64,000 nucleotides of DNA from Streptococcus sp. sy004 (GCF_007859205.1 NZ_VOHP01000004.1:54346-118345); one strand, 5' to 3'. Positions 48,789 through 57,920 are shown, counted from the stretch's first letter. The notes: generated by a model from the letters alone, not told the origin. Numbers and translations: made by a program.

Positions 48789-49040
48789 CTAATCATCCTC
48801 AACTGGTTTAGCCTCTTTACGCTGGCGAGGCCCTTGCCAGTACACTTTTCCCTTTTCTTCCTTGTAAGGAAGAATGATTGCTAAAAGAAGATAAATCAAC
48901 CAACCAAAACCAGTAAAGTAGAAAAATAGACCAAGTAAGATGCGTGCGTAGGTCAAGTCCCAGCCAAATTTATCAGCTAGGCCTGCCACTACTCCTGCCA
49001 CAAGCTTACCTTGTTTTAATCGATAAAATTCAGATGTCAT
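48789..49040 (-). CDS. PspC-domain membrane protein
   Basis: An 83-residue protein with a PspC domain: FYRLKQGKLVAGVVAGLADKFGWDLTYARI followed by one strong membrane segment and a charged tail (GPRQRKEAKPVEDD). Such proteins are linked to envelope-stress responses in other bacteria. Start is supported by GGAGG. It is a single-gene unit with a terminator before hprK. Confidence 0.87.
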   Translation of the reverse strand: MTSEFYRLKQGKLVAGVVAGLADKFGWDLTYARILLGLFFYFTGFGWLIYLLLAIILPYKEEKGKVYWQGPRQRKEAKPVEDD

Positions 49041-49109
49041 CTTAAATCCTCCTGCTATGGATTTTTCATCTTTTGGATAATTCTATTATAGGCTAATCCA
49101 GTTGAAAAA

Positions 49110-49553
49110 TCATCCGTCATAAGACCTATTTTCTAAAACTAATCTGCCGTGACAAGAGCCACAACGGTAACGCTCTAAGTTGAAGCGTCGCCTACGATGA
49201 TAAGTCTGCCCACAAACATCACAACAATAGGAAAACAATAATTTTGGTGTCAGTCTTGGCGTATAACGTAAACCATCGACAGATCGTAACAATTGTTTAA
49301 AATCATCATCTTGATGACGGTAACCCTTACCTTGAAAATAGAGATGGTAATGACAAAGCTCGTGGCGAACAATCTGACGAAAAATACTTAACTCATAGGC
49401 TTCATAAATTTTAGGGTTAAAATCTAAGTGACCATCTGTTAAGAAAAAACGACCACCGGTTGTTCTTAGACGAGGATTCCACTTTGCTTCGTGCTTAAAA
49501 GGCAAACCAAAATCCTCCTCAGATACTCGATTCACATAATCAGTTAGGTTCAT
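49110..49553 (-). CDS. SprT-like zinc metalloprotein
   Basis: A 147-residue SprT-family protein with the putative zinc metallopeptidase motif [10 protein letters not shown] at about residues 65-74 and a C-terminal zinc ribbon with four cysteines (CDVCG...CGSCHG). Exact role is not known in streptococci. Its start overlaps the end of tex by 14 bases, so translation is coupled; tex-sprT is a conserved pair. Confidence 0.9.
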   Translation of the reverse strand: MNLTDYVNRVSEEDFGLPFKHEAKWNPRLRTTGGRFFLTDGHLDFNPKIYEAYELSIFRQIVRHELCHYHLYFQGKGYRHQDDDFKQLLRSVDGLRYTPRLTPKLLFSYCCDVCGQTYHRRRRFNLERYRCGSCHGRLVLENRSYDG

Positions 49554-51666
49554 CTAAAGCTACCAAACTTAAATTGAGTTTTTCACGCTTATCATCAATG
49601 CTCTTAATCCAAACCGTCACGATGTCACCTACCGAAACTACTTGGCTTGGATGTTTAATAAAGGACTGACTCATATCAGAAATATGAATTAAACCATCAT
49701 CATGTAAACCAATATCAACGAAGGCTCCAAAATCCACGATATTACGAACAGTTCCTTCTAGTCTTTGCCCAATTTTTAAATCTTTCAATTCCAAAATATC
49801 TTGACGTAAGACAGGGCTGGCAAAATCATCTCGCAAATCGCGTCCTGGTTTTAACAGATCAGCAATAATATCTTGTAAGGTTAAAACACCTACATTCAAT
49901 TTTTCTGCTGTAACATCAATGTCTAATTGAGCTAATTTAGTTTTTGCCAACTCATCCAATTGTTCAATTCCCAAATAATCAAGCAGTTTTGTTACCGTAG
50001 CATAAGATTCTGGATGAACACCTGTGTTATCCAACAAATTGTCACCATTAGGGATACGCAAAAAGCCTGCCGCCTGTTCAAAAGCCTTGGCACCCAAGCG
50101 AGGGACTTTTTTAATGTCATGACGGTTACGTAAACGACCATGTTCTTCACGGTATTTCACAATATTGTCAGAAATGGTTTTATTCAAACCTGCTACATGA
50201 GCAAGTAGGGCTGAACTGGCGGTATTAACATTGACACCAACCTGATTGACCACGGTTTCAACGACAAAGTCTAATTGTTCAGATAATTTCTTTTGTCCCA
50301 CATCATGTTGATATTGCCCCACACCAATTGATTTAGGATCAATCTTAACCAATTCTGCTAGTGGATCTTGTAAGCGACGAGCAATAGAAATGGCTGATCG
50401 TTTTTCGACGGTCAAGTCTGGAAACTCTGCTCTAGCTAACTCACTAGCAGAATAAACGGATGCTCCACTTTCATTGACAATAACATAAGACGTGTTAAGG
50501 TGTTTTTGTAAGACTTGGGCTACAAAAGCCTCACTTTCTCGGCTCGCTGTCCCATTACCAATAGCAATAATATCCACTTGATAAGTCTCAATCAGCTGAG
50601 ATAAACGTTCCTTAGCTTGTTCAATTTTACTAGCTGCAGCTGGTTGAACAGGGTAGATAACCTCTGTTGCTAAAAGCTTTCCTGTTTGATCAACAACAGC
50701 TAATTTAGCACCTGTTCTAAAGGCTGGATCAAAGCCAAGCACAATCTTATCCTTAAGAGGAGAGACTAGAAGTAATTGGCGTAAATTGGTTGAAAACAGA
50801 CTAATGGCCCCATCTTCAGCTTTCTCTGTCAACTCCGAACGAATCCGTCTTTCCATAGCTGGAATAATCTTACTTTTAGCAGCCTTAACTACAGCTTCTT
50901 CAATATAACGATTTAAAACCTTGAAACGAGATTGGTAAAAACGATAAATTTTCTCTAAATGGTGCTCAAATTTAACCGTTAAAACACCTAATTTCTCACC
51001 ACGATTGATGGCTAAGACACGGTATCCCTTTAGCTCTGCCAACTTTTCACTAAAGTCATAGTAGATATGAAAGGTTTGTTTGTCATCTAGGCTCTCATCT
51101 TTCAAACTAGTTTTGAGAAAACTATAAGTCCAGATTTCATTATAGGTCCAAGAACGCAAACGACTATCTTCTGCCAAAGCTTCAATCAAGATGTGAACTG
51201 CCCCCTCAAGAGCAGTTTCTACTGTTGGTACTTGCTCACTAACAAAGTCTTTAGCTTTGGTCATGAGTGCTTTATCATTTAGCAAAATCAAGCGTGTCAA
51301 GTCTGCCAAGCCCTGCTCTCTAGCTATGGTTGCCTTGGTTCGACGTTTTTCCTTATAAGGTAAATAAAGCTCTTCCACATCTGCCAGTTTTTCAGCCTCT
51401 TCAATGGCTTGTTGCAAGGCAGGAGTTAATTTTCCCTGCTCTGCAATCTTGGCCAAGACGCTAGCCTTACGTTCTGATAAATTGGTTAAACTCTTATCCA
51501 AATCAAGAATGGCCTTAATCTGAACTTCATCCAAATTACCAGTGGCTTCTTTTCGATAACGAGCAATAAAAGGAATAGTATTTCCCTCACTTGCTAAACT
51601 CAAAACCTGACTAATCTGACTTTCTTTAATAGCCAGTTGCTCTGCAATTTTCATTATATTTTCCAT
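49540..51666 (-). CDS. tex: Tex-type S1 RNA-binding protein
   Basis: A 708-residue nucleic-acid-binding protein with the Tex layout: N-terminal helix-turn-helix region ([17 protein letters not shown]), a YqgF/RNase H-like domain around 315-450 ([18 protein letters not shown]), a helix-hairpin-helix domain ([15 protein letters not shown]), and a C-terminal S1 domain ([20 protein letters not shown]). It affects transcription and is linked to toxin expression in some pathogens. The promoter -10 box ends six bases before ATG 51666 and no ribosome-binding site is seen, so the message is probably leaderless. Overlaps sprT by 14 bases. Confidence 0.95.
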   Translation of the reverse strand: MENIMKIAEQLAIKESQISQVLSLASEGNTIPFIARYRKEATGNLDEVQIKAILDLDKSLTNLSERKASVLAKIAEQGKLTPALQQAIEEAEKLADVEELYLPYKEKRRTKATIAREQGLADLTRLILLNDKALMTKAKDFVSEQVPTVETALEGAVHILIEALAEDSRLRSWTYNEIWTYSFLKTSLKDESLDDKQTFHIYYDFSEKLAELKGYRVLAINRGEKLGVLTVKFEHHLEKIYRFYQSRFKVLNRYIEEAVVKAAKSKIIPAMERRIRSELTEKAEDGAISLFSTNLRQLLLVSPLKDKIVLGFDPAFRTGAKLAVVDQTGKLLATEVIYPVQPAAASKIEQAKERLSQLIETYQVDIIAIGNGTASRESEAFVAQVLQKHLNTSYVIVNESGASVYSASELARAEFPDLTVEKRSAISIARRLQDPLAELVKIDPKSIGVGQYQHDVGQKKLSEQLDFVVETVVNQVGVNVNTASSALLAHVAGLNKTISDNIVKYREEHGRLRNRHDIKKVPRLGAKAFEQAAGFLRIPNGDNLLDNTGVHPESYATVTKLLDYLGIEQLDELAKTKLAQLDIDVTAEKLNVGVLTLQDIIADLLKPGRDLRDDFASPVLRQDILELKDLKIGQRLEGTVRNIVDFGAFVDIGLHDDGLIHISDMSQSFIKHPSQVVSVGDIVTVWIKSIDDKREKLNLSLVALDEPN

Positions 51667-51672
51667 GAAAAT

Positions 51673-51701
51673 ATTATATAATTTATCCTCAAATCATTCA
51701 A
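51673..51701 (-). promoter_or_regulatory. tex promoter, probable leaderless start
   Basis: Minus strand: -35 TTGAAT, 17 bases, -10 TATAAT, then six bases to ATG. No AGGAGG-like sequence lies between. Confidence 0.75.
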
Positions 51702-51710
51702 TCTAAAACA

Positions 51711-51738
51711 AAAAAAGCAAGTCATCATTGACTTACTT
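51711..51738 (-). terminator. Terminator of the truncated DUF805 gene
   Basis: On the minus strand AAGTAAGTCA pairs with TGACTTGCTT (one G-U) around ATGA, followed by TTTTTTTG. It isolates the DUF805 gene from the tex promoter. Confidence 0.85.
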
Positions 51739-51744
51739 ATTTTC

Positions 51745-51984
51745 TTATCTTTTATTTAAAACACGAACAGTCATGGCAATCATTGGAAATAAAAGAAAAG
51801 CTGTTAATATATCCCATAAATCCGATCCTAGATTTTCCAAAGATGGTGGTAATAAAATTGGAATAAGGTAAGTCACTGCCAAAAGAAGCAAAGTGATTAC
51901 GAGACATATCAGTAACTCTTTCCATGAACTCTTTCCTGAAAATACCAAGGATTTTTTCCAATAGTTTTTATAAATATTAATCAT
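51745..51984 (-). CDS. Short DUF805-like membrane protein
   Basis: A 79-residue protein starting MINIYKNYWKKSLVFSGKSSWKELL, which is the DUF805 N-terminal pattern, with two hydrophobic segments and ending PMIAMTVRVLNKR. In full-length DUF805 proteins this last block continues as TVRRLHD and another membrane stretch; here it stops, so the gene is C-terminally shortened. ATG 51984 is supported by GGAGG; upstream in-frame ATGs are not. Function unknown. A terminator directly follows. Confidence 0.65.
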   Translation of the reverse strand: MINIYKNYWKKSLVFSGKSSWKELLICLVITLLLLAVTYLIPILLPPSLENLGSDLWDILTAFLLFPMIAMTVRVLNKR

Positions 51985-52089
51985 ATAAATACCTCCGTCC
52001 TCTTTCATTATAACAAAGAACAAATGATTATGTGAAAAACAACTTTATATATGTTAAAATAAACTATCATAATAAAGGAGTGATTGATT

Positions 52090-52455
52090 GTGAAAAACAC
52101 ATTTGGTTTGATGCTTTACAGTAAGGACGTTCTAGCTGAAAAAACATTTTGGCAAGCACTTGGTTTTGTGATTATAGAAAAGGAGGACATCATGGGCTAT
52201 CCAACCTTTGATATGAAAATTGATAGCCACTCTCCTGTCACTTTTACCGTTTTTGACTTATCTTTTATTGAAAAAATGTCACCAGAGGTAGCTAATAATC
52301 AGCCAAGTATTTTATTTGAAAGCAGTGATTTGGTTGGGCTACATGCTCGGGTCAAAGAAGTTTCTGCCCAAGTCAGCCCGATTCAGGAGCAACCTTTCAA
52401 AAATTTTAATTTCCAGGCACCTAGTGGGCATTATTACGCTGTTAAAGAAATCTAA
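52090..52455 (+). CDS. VOC (glyoxalase/bleomycin-resistance-like) protein
   Basis: A 121-residue single-domain protein of the vicinal oxygen chelate superfamily, with FGLMLYSKDVLAEKTFWQALGF at the start, the EKED strand, and QPFKNFNFQAPSGHYYAVKE at the end. Metal-binding residues are not all clear, so enzyme activity is not certain. GTG 52090 with AGGAG nine bases upstream is preferred; a TTG at 52084 is also possible. Own terminator; no obvious partner. Confidence 0.78.
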   Translation: MKNTFGLMLYSKDVLAEKTFWQALGFVIIEKEDIMGYPTFDMKIDSHSPVTFTVFDLSFIEKMSPEVANNQPSILFESSDLVGLHARVKEVSAQVSPIQEQPFKNFNFQAPSGHYYAVKEI

Positions 52456-52460
52456 CTATC

Positions 52461-52493
52461 AAAAAAGTTGAGATAAGTTATCTCAACTTTTTT
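52461..52493. terminator. Bidirectional terminator between VOC gene and sepM-like gene
   Basis: AAAAAAGTTGAGATA pairs with TATCTCAACTTTTTT around AGT; it ends at the minus-strand stop codon. Confidence 0.92.
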
Positions 52494-53529
52494 AATTGGT
52501 TTTCAAATAATCAATAGCTTCCTGAACCGTTTTAACAGGAACAATCTTCATCTTGGTTCCTAATTGTTGGGCTGTTTCTAAGGCTTCTTCATAATTGGTT
52601 TTCGTATCAGGATAGGTCTTTAAGACATTCTTGTCAACTGGATTGTTGGGAACGAAGAAAACATCTGCACCAATCGCATCGGCTGCCGCCACCTTGAAGG
52701 CTGCGCCACCAATATCGCCAACTGAACCATCTTGCTCAATTGTTCCCGTTCCAGCAATGACACGTCCTTGACGCAAATCATCATCAATCAACTGATCATA
52801 AATCGCCAGAGTAAACATCAAGCCAGCACTTGGTCCACCTACACCTTCTAGCTTGAATTGAACATCTACGTCAGCTGCAATTTCTGTATGATCTACTAAA
52901 CCTATGCCAATACCGTTACGCCCATTAGAGAGTTTGATAATTTTACCTTGAGCTGACTTTTCTTTCCCATCAGAAGTATATTGGACAGAGACCTTATCAC
53001 CTAAGTTAAGGCCACCAACATAGTCAATCAATTCACTAGAGCTTTTGAAGGTTTGATTATTAACTCCTGTCACCGTGTCAGCTAGGTTTAAAATGCCTTT
53101 AAATGTCGAATCACTAGCAACATCTAACACATAAACACCTAAAAAGTTTAGACTAACTGGTTGATTCGCCAAGGTTAGAGCTTGGTAAATAGCTCCATTT
53201 TGTGACGTTTCCATGTAGAACTGGTTGATCCGCATAAACTCTTCTTCACTGTAACCACCTGTTGTGCCTTCTTCTGACGCTATCTCACTAAAAGGAGTCG
53301 CTAGGGCATATAAAACACGGGCAAGCGTTGCTCGACTGACACTGACTGCTGTAAAATTGTAAGAGCCTTGTGCTTCATCATCCTTGTTATTTACTGTTAA
53401 AGCTGTTCGTACATCATAAGCACCGCCTGGCGTTTCGATATAATAAGGTAGCGGATAAAACAAGGTAAACAAGATAGATAAGACTAAACTAACTCCTAAC
53501 CACCATCTAAATTTTTTGATGCGTTTCAT
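52492..53529 (-). CDS. SepM-like membrane protease with PDZ and Lon domains
   Basis: A 345-residue protein with an N-terminal membrane anchor (residues about 9-28), a YIETPGGAYDV segment, a PDZ domain around 130-210 (GVYVLDVASDSTF), and a Lon-type protease domain. The Ser-Lys dyad is visible in GVGGPSAGLMFTL and GGAAFKVAAADA. In S. mutans the homologue SepM trims the competence-stimulating peptide. Whether this copy processes a peptide signal is not shown. Start lies within coaD (23-base overlap); rsmD-coaD-this gene form one operon. Confidence 0.9.
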   Translation of the reverse strand: MKRIKKFRWWLGVSLVLSILFTLFYPLPYYIETPGGAYDVRTALTVNNKDDEAQGSYNFTAVSVSRATLARVLYALATPFSEIASEEGTTGGYSEEEFMRINQFYMETSQNGAIYQALTLANQPVSLNFLGVYVLDVASDSTFKGILNLADTVTGVNNQTFKSSSELIDYVGGLNLGDKVSVQYTSDGKEKSAQGKIIKLSNGRNGIGIGLVDHTEIAADVDVQFKLEGVGGPSAGLMFTLAIYDQLIDDDLRQGRVIAGTGTIEQDGSVGDIGGAAFKVAAADAIGADVFFVPNNPVDKNVLKTYPDTKTNYEEALETAQQLGTKMKIVPVKTVQEAIDYLKTN

Positions 53530-54007
53530 AACTACTTTTCACTTTCTTTGAAACTGGGTCGGGAACATAAGGACTGATGTCTGTTTCAAAAGCAATCAGT
53601 TCACGCACCCGACTAGAACTCACATACTGGTATTGAAAATCAGTCAAGAAAAAGACAGTTTCCAACTCTTGAGCCAATTGCTTATTAAAATAAGTCAAGC
53701 TCATTTCATAATCTAAATCAGCTTGATGACGTAAACCACGCACCAAGTGTGTCACCTGTAACTGTCGGGCAACATCAACTGCTAAACTGTTTTGAGCGAC
53801 GATAACTTCAACATTAGACAAGTGTGCTAGACTCTCTCGTAAAAAGATTTGACGTTGGTTAATGTCAAAAAATCCTTTTTTTTCCTGATTATAAAAGAGT
53901 CCCACATAGAGTTTGTCAAACAATTGACTGGCTCGTTCAATAATGGAAAGGTGACCCTTGGTAATTGGATCAAAACTTCCTGTAAAAAGACCTATTTTAG
54001 CGGACAT
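53507..54007 (-). CDS. coaD: Phosphopantetheine adenylyltransferase
   Basis: Converts phosphopantetheine and ATP to dephospho-CoA. The 166-residue nucleotidyltransferase has GLFTGSFDPITKGHLSII with the ATP-binding TxGxH-type motif, LVRGLRHQADLDYE and the YVSSSRVRELI motif. Overlaps rsmD by 11 bases upstream and the SepM-like gene downstream by 23. Confidence 0.97.
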   Translation of the reverse strand: MSAKIGLFTGSFDPITKGHLSIIERASQLFDKLYVGLFYNQEKKGFFDINQRQIFLRESLAHLSNVEVIVAQNSLAVDVARQLQVTHLVRGLRHQADLDYEMSLTYFNKQLAQELETVFFLTDFQYQYVSSSRVRELIAFETDISPYVPDPVSKKVKSSYETHQKI

Positions 54008-54536
54008 AAACCGTCACCTTACTAATTCCATAAATTTTTTGTTTCCAAATACCAAATTGACTAAATTCTTCTGGCAAAGCTACTGCCTTATCAGTTTCAC
54101 AGACAATCATCACTTCTTCTGTTAAAAGCCCTTTTTCTTCCAATAACGTGACTTGTTTAACAATTTCTTCTTTAGCATAAGGAGGATCTAACAAGACCAG
54201 ATCAAATTGACCTGTTAATTGACTTAAAGCTTGATTGGCATCCATTTTTAACAATTGAAAAGCAGCTTGTCGTTTAGTCATTTGAATATTCGCTTCTATA
54301 ATTTGCTGAGCCTTGCGGTCTTTTTCAACCAGGACAGCTTTTGTCATCCCTCGTGAAATGGCTTCAATAGCCAAACCACCACTACCAGCAAACAAATCTA
54401 AAACCCTGCCCCCATCAAAATAAGGCCCAATCATATTAAACATGGCTCCTTTGACCTTGTCTGTGGTCGGTCGTGTTGTTTGACCAGACAAGGTTTTCAA
54501 GGGACGGCCACCAAATTCTCCTGCTACAACTCTCAT
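53997..54536 (-). CDS. rsmD: 16S rRNA (guanine-966-N2)-methyltransferase RsmD
   Basis: Methylates G966 of 16S rRNA. The 179-residue protein has the N-terminal VVAGEFGGRPL, PTTDKVKGAMFNMI, the SAM-binding DLFAGSGGLAIEA and the catalytic DPPY motif (VLLDPPYAKE). The start ATG at 54536 lies seven bases after an extended -10 box and lacks a ribosome-binding site, suggesting a leaderless message. First gene of rsmD-coaD-sepM-like. Confidence 0.96.
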   Translation of the reverse strand: MRVVAGEFGGRPLKTLSGQTTRPTTDKVKGAMFNMIGPYFDGGRVLDLFAGSGGLAIEAISRGMTKAVLVEKDRKAQQIIEANIQMTKRQAAFQLLKMDANQALSQLTGQFDLVLLDPPYAKEEIVKQVTLLEEKGLLTEEVMIVCETDKAVALPEEFSQFGIWKQKIYGISKVTVYVR

Positions 54537-54543
54537 AAATTTT

Positions 54544-54552
54544 ATTATATCA
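54544..54552 (-). promoter_or_regulatory. Extended -10 promoter of rsmD, probable leaderless start
   Basis: Minus strand TGATATAAT, an extended -10 element, ends seven bases before the rsmD ATG; the -35 is poor (TTAGCT at 17 bases). Confidence 0.55.
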
Positions 54553-54574
54553 AATTTTGGCTTAAAAGCTAAAG

Positions 54575-54600
54575 AAAAACCAAGTCCTTACTTGGTTTTA
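54575..54600 (-). terminator. Terminator of the aminotransferase gene
   Basis: Minus strand AAAACCAAG pairs with CTTGGTTTT around a short loop, then TTC. It includes the aminotransferase stop codon and lies just before the rsmD promoter. Confidence 0.82.
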
Positions 54601-55713
54601 ATCATACTGCCTTAAAAATTCAGATAAGGCTGCTAATCCTTTGATTAGAGTGTCTGTCGAAGTACAATAACCTAGCCTTGCATAGCCTGGCATGTCAAAA
54701 CGGTTTTCTGGAACAAGCAAGACCCCTTTTTCTTTCAACAGACGAATGCAGAACTTTTCGGTTTCTTCTGGAATATCAAGTTTGATGAACGAGGTTGACA
54801 CATGGCGTGGAAAAATCAATGACACCCGTTTTTCTTTGGCAACCCAATCTTTGACAATGGCTAAGTTTTTAGCCACCAAAGCACGATTACGTGATAAAAT
54901 CGTTTCGCGATGTTTCAACACATGAACTGCCAAAAAATCATCAATGACACCGCTACAAATCATGGTATAGTCACGATATTTTCTAAAAATATCTGTTACT
55001 GCTTCATTGGCTACCACCCAGCCAATCCGAACTCCAGGAACAGAATAAGTTTTGGATAAACTGTTGGTAGAAATCCCCTTATCATAAAGATCAACGATAG
55101 CAGGCACGTCTAAATCTTTCTCTAAAGGTTGATACACTTCATCTGATAGGATATAGGCGCCCACTTCTTTAGCAATACTAACCAATTCTTCTAAGAAAGA
55201 GCGATCCATAACTGCCCCTGTTGGATTGTTGGCATTGTTGATACAAATCATCTTAGTCTTTGGACGGATTAACTGACGTAATTCAGCCAAAGATGGTAAC
55301 CAATCTTGTTCCTCCCTAATGTGCCAAAAGGAGACGTCAGCTCCTAAAGATTTTGGAATATCATAAAGCTGTTGGTAGGTCGGGTAAAGGGAAATAACAT
55401 GGTCTTCTGGCTCAATCAGGGCATAAAGAGCTAAGTGATTGGCACCTGTCGCTCCATTGGTCTGCAAGACTTGAGAAGGCTTGACCTGTTGGTACAAACT
55501 AGCCACTTCTTCCTTAAAAGCTTGCGATCCCTCAATCCAGCCATAATTCATGGTTTTTGCTGCTAGTTGCTCCAATAGGCATTCTTTTTGATTGCCAAGC
55601 GTTAAGATGTCATCTAGGGTCAAAGAAGCAATCGAACTACCCGCAATGTCATAGCGAGCATCATTCTCCCAAACATTTAGCCATTCTTCCACTCCAAAAG
55701 CTTGAATCTCCAT
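54598..55713 (-). CDS. ArcT-like class I/II aminotransferase
   Basis: A 371-residue PLP-dependent aminotransferase: GATGANHLALYALIEPEDHV near the N-terminal half, NANNPTGAVM, the SDEVYQPL loop, and the PLP-lysine in TNSLSKTYSVPGVRIGW. It follows an ArcD-type amino-acid antiporter by 57 bases, with argR divergent beyond, which matches arcT-arcD arrangements of lactic acid bacteria. No arcA, arcB or arcC is nearby. A role in alanine or other amino-acid transamination linked to arginine or ornithine exchange is inference. Confidence 0.85.
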   Translation of the reverse strand: MEIQAFGVEEWLNVWENDARYDIAGSSIASLTLDDILTLGNQKECLLEQLAAKTMNYGWIEGSQAFKEEVASLYQQVKPSQVLQTNGATGANHLALYALIEPEDHVISLYPTYQQLYDIPKSLGADVSFWHIREEQDWLPSLAELRQLIRPKTKMICINNANNPTGAVMDRSFLEELVSIAKEVGAYILSDEVYQPLEKDLDVPAIVDLYDKGISTNSLSKTYSVPGVRIGWVVANEAVTDIFRKYRDYTMICSGVIDDFLAVHVLKHRETILSRNRALVAKNLAIVKDWVAKEKRVSLIFPRHVSTSFIKLDIPEETEKFCIRLLKEKGVLLVPENRFDMPGYARLGYCTSTDTLIKGLAALSEFLRQYD

Positions 55714-55770
55714 AACTTATCCTTTCATTTTAAGCGAAAGAGCTTGACTTGAAAACCAAACTCTTTTTCA

Positions 55771-57180
55771 TTAAATGACAATTTGTCCAGTCATCAAACG
55801 GACTAGGGCAAGAAGGGCACCTAAGACTAAAATAGCCACTAATAACCATTCACCTGTTGTGAAAATTTTCTTCTCACCTGCTGCCTGACGTGCTTTGATA
55901 TAAAAGACAATACCAACTAGGTAAGCAATCAAACAAAGCAACACATAATCAAATCCTGCAACCCAGATTACCCAAATAAAGAAGGCAGAACCTAATAAGC
56001 CAAGGATTACCTGTGGCATATTTTTATGTTGGTAAGCTAGTTTAACTTGGTAAAGCACCACATAAAGCCAAGAAATAAACATTGAGGCCGTACAAAGCGT
56101 ATAGGCAAATTGATAGGCTTGATCTGTAACCAACAACGTCAACATAAAAATTTGAATTAAAGCTGTCATAAAGACTAGCGAGAAGGTTGGCACCCCTTTG
56201 TCATTCAACTCTGCAAATTTAGCTGATAAAAGTTTACGTTGAGCCATAATCGCGGTTGTTTCAACAGGCAACATCATCCAAGATAACCACGACCCAAAGA
56301 GAGAAATGATTAACGCAATATTAACCATTACAGGAAACCAGTTGCCAACATCCTTAGTAAAGACATAGCCCAAGGCTGGACTTGGTAAGTTGGCAATTTG
56401 ATCTTGAGTTAAAATACCGTAAGGCAAAATCGATGCTGATACATAAATAATTGCCAAGCTAATCAAGCCAAAAACTGTTGATTTTCCAACTACTGATTGA
56501 TTTTTAGCCCGATCGGACATCATCGCTGCCCCCTCAATTCCGACAAAAACCCACATAATCGTCATCATTGAATTTTTAACTTGACTAGCCACACTACCTA
56601 ATTCAAATTGACCTGACTGAGTTCCCCAGAAATTTGTCATAAAGGTATCCATATCAAAAAAGACAAAGGCCAAAATGATACACAGCGCTAAAGGAACAAT
56701 CTTACAAACGGCAATAATCGTATTTAAGACAATGGCACTCTCAACCCCTCGATTAACCAAGTAGCATAAGAACCAGAGTAAACACGAACCAACCACAATA
56801 GATAAGAAGTTATCACCATTACCAAAAACTGGAAGTAATCGAGAGAGAGTTTTCATCATCATGATGACAACTGACACCGTTCCCAACCAAGCGGATAACC
56901 AATAGCCCCATCCACTGATAAAACCGTTAAACGGACCAAAACCTTCTTCAGCATAGCTGACAATACCAGCCAAATTTGGTTTTTTCTGACCGATATAAAC
57001 AATAGATAAACAAAGGGTCAAAACCCCCACACCTGCTACTAGCCAACCAATCAATGCTCCTCCTGGTGCAGTTGCTGATGCCATATCTGTCGGAATGGCA
57101 AAAATTCCTGAACCAATGGAAGAAGAAATGACTAAGGCTGTCAGAGCAAAAACTCCTAATTTCTTAGAATCTTTCGACAT
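55771..57180 (-). CDS. ArcD-type basic amino-acid antiporter (APC family)
   Basis: A 469-residue APC-superfamily transporter with twelve to thirteen hydrophobic segments, the APA-subfamily entry motif SSSIGSGIFAIPTDMA, and the WVFVGIEGAAMMSDRA helix. Such proteins exchange arginine for ornithine, or similar pairs. A promoter with a 17-base spacer precedes it, and a 33-base palindrome lies just upstream. Downstream is the ArcT-like aminotransferase; divergent is argR. Substrate is inferred from neighbours. Confidence 0.88.
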   Translation of the reverse strand: MSKDSKKLGVFALTALVISSSIGSGIFAIPTDMASATAPGGALIGWLVAGVGVLTLCLSIVYIGQKKPNLAGIVSYAEEGFGPFNGFISGWGYWLSAWLGTVSVVIMMMKTLSRLLPVFGNGDNFLSIVVGSCLLWFLCYLVNRGVESAIVLNTIIAVCKIVPLALCIILAFVFFDMDTFMTNFWGTQSGQFELGSVASQVKNSMMTIMWVFVGIEGAAMMSDRAKNQSVVGKSTVFGLISLAIIYVSASILPYGILTQDQIANLPSPALGYVFTKDVGNWFPVMVNIALIISLFGSWLSWMMLPVETTAIMAQRKLLSAKFAELNDKGVPTFSLVFMTALIQIFMLTLLVTDQAYQFAYTLCTASMFISWLYVVLYQVKLAYQHKNMPQVILGLLGSAFFIWVIWVAGFDYVLLCLIAYLVGIVFYIKARQAAGEKKIFTTGEWLLVAILVLGALLALVRLMTGQIVI

Positions 57181-57209
57181 AATCTTTCTCCTAAATTAAC
57201 TTTTTTATA

Positions 57210-57238
57210 ATCATACCAAATCATCTCGTTTTTTGCAA
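57210..57238 (-). promoter_or_regulatory. Promoter of arcD-arcT unit
   Basis: Minus strand: -35 TTGCAA, 17 bases, extended -10 TGGTATGAT, about 25 bases before the start region. Confidence 0.72.
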
Positions 57239-57250
57239 TATTATTTTTAT

Positions 57251-57283
57251 ATTTTATCAAAAAATATGATTTTTTGATAAAAT
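57251..57283. promoter_or_regulatory. Perfect 14-bp inverted repeat between arcD and argR
   Basis: ATTTTATCAAAAAA and TTTTTTGATAAAAT are exact reverse complements around TATGA. Centre is about 64 bases upstream of the expected arcD transcription start, a position used by class I activators. It does not read as a standard ARG box or as an FNR site. It has no stop-codon context to be a terminator. Regulator unknown. Confidence 0.6.
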
Positions 57284-57333
57284 ATAAGTTTTTGTTCACG
57301 TTTACATTTTCTTTGTATAGACTTTGTTTTCTG

Positions 57334-57362
57334 TTTACTTTATATTTTTTCTTTGCTATACT
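57334..57362 (+). promoter_or_regulatory. Promoter of argR
   Basis: -35 TTTACT, 17 bases, -10 TATACT, about 38 bases before the argR start codon. Confidence 0.65.
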
Positions 57363-57400
57363 TAACATTAAGAAGATTTTAATTTAGAAAGGAAGTTCAA

Positions 57401-57874
57401 ATGAATAAAAAAGATGCCCGCCACCAATTGATTCGATCCCTCATTTCTGAAACTAAAATTCATACACAACTAGAATTACAGCGTGCCTTAAAACGTAATG
57501 GCGTTGAGGTCACTCAAGCCACACTCTCACGAGATATGAAAGAACTCAATCTCGTCAAAGTTGCTTCAGAAAACTCACACTACGAAATTCATACTGTGTC
57601 TCCTGCTCACTGGGAACAACGCTTGCGTTTTTATATGGAAGACGCTCTAATCATGCTCAGACCTGTGCAACATCAGGTTATTCTAAAAACCTTACCAGGT
57701 TTGGCACCATCTTTTGGGTCAATTATTGATGCCTTACAATTTTCTGACGTTCTCGCTACCATTTGCGGCGATGATACTTGTTTGATTATTTGTGAAGATA
57801 ATGACGCTGCCAAACGTTGCTTCAAAGAAATTAGCCAATACACCCCACCTTTCTTTTTCTTAGGTGATAAATAA
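57401..57874 (+). CDS. argR: ArgR-type arginine repressor
   Basis: A 157-residue ArgR/AhrC regulator: winged helix-turn-helix at the N-terminus ([13 protein letters not shown]...[12 protein letters not shown]) and a C-terminal arginine-binding oligomerisation domain with [13 protein letters not shown]. Start at 57401 with AAAGGAAG upstream. It is divergent from arcD, suggesting that it controls that unit or its own gene with arginine as co-factor; lactic acid bacteria often have more than one ArgR paralogue. Confidence 0.93.
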   Translation: MNKKDARHQLIRSLISETKIHTQLELQRALKRNGVEVTQATLSRDMKELNLVKVASENSHYEIHTVSPAHWEQRLRFYMEDALIMLRPVQHQVILKTLPGLAPSFGSIIDALQFSDVLATICGDDTCLIICEDNDAAKRCFKEISQYTPPFFFLGDK

Positions 57875-57881
57875 CCTAGTA

Positions 57882-57914
57882 AAAACCCTTTTCTATTTCA
57901 GAAAAGGGTTTTAT
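57882..57914. terminator. Bidirectional terminator between argR and mtnN
   Basis: AAAACCCTTTTC pairs with GAAAAGGGTTTT around a seven-base loop. Confidence 0.92.
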
Positions 57915-57920
57915 GATGTC

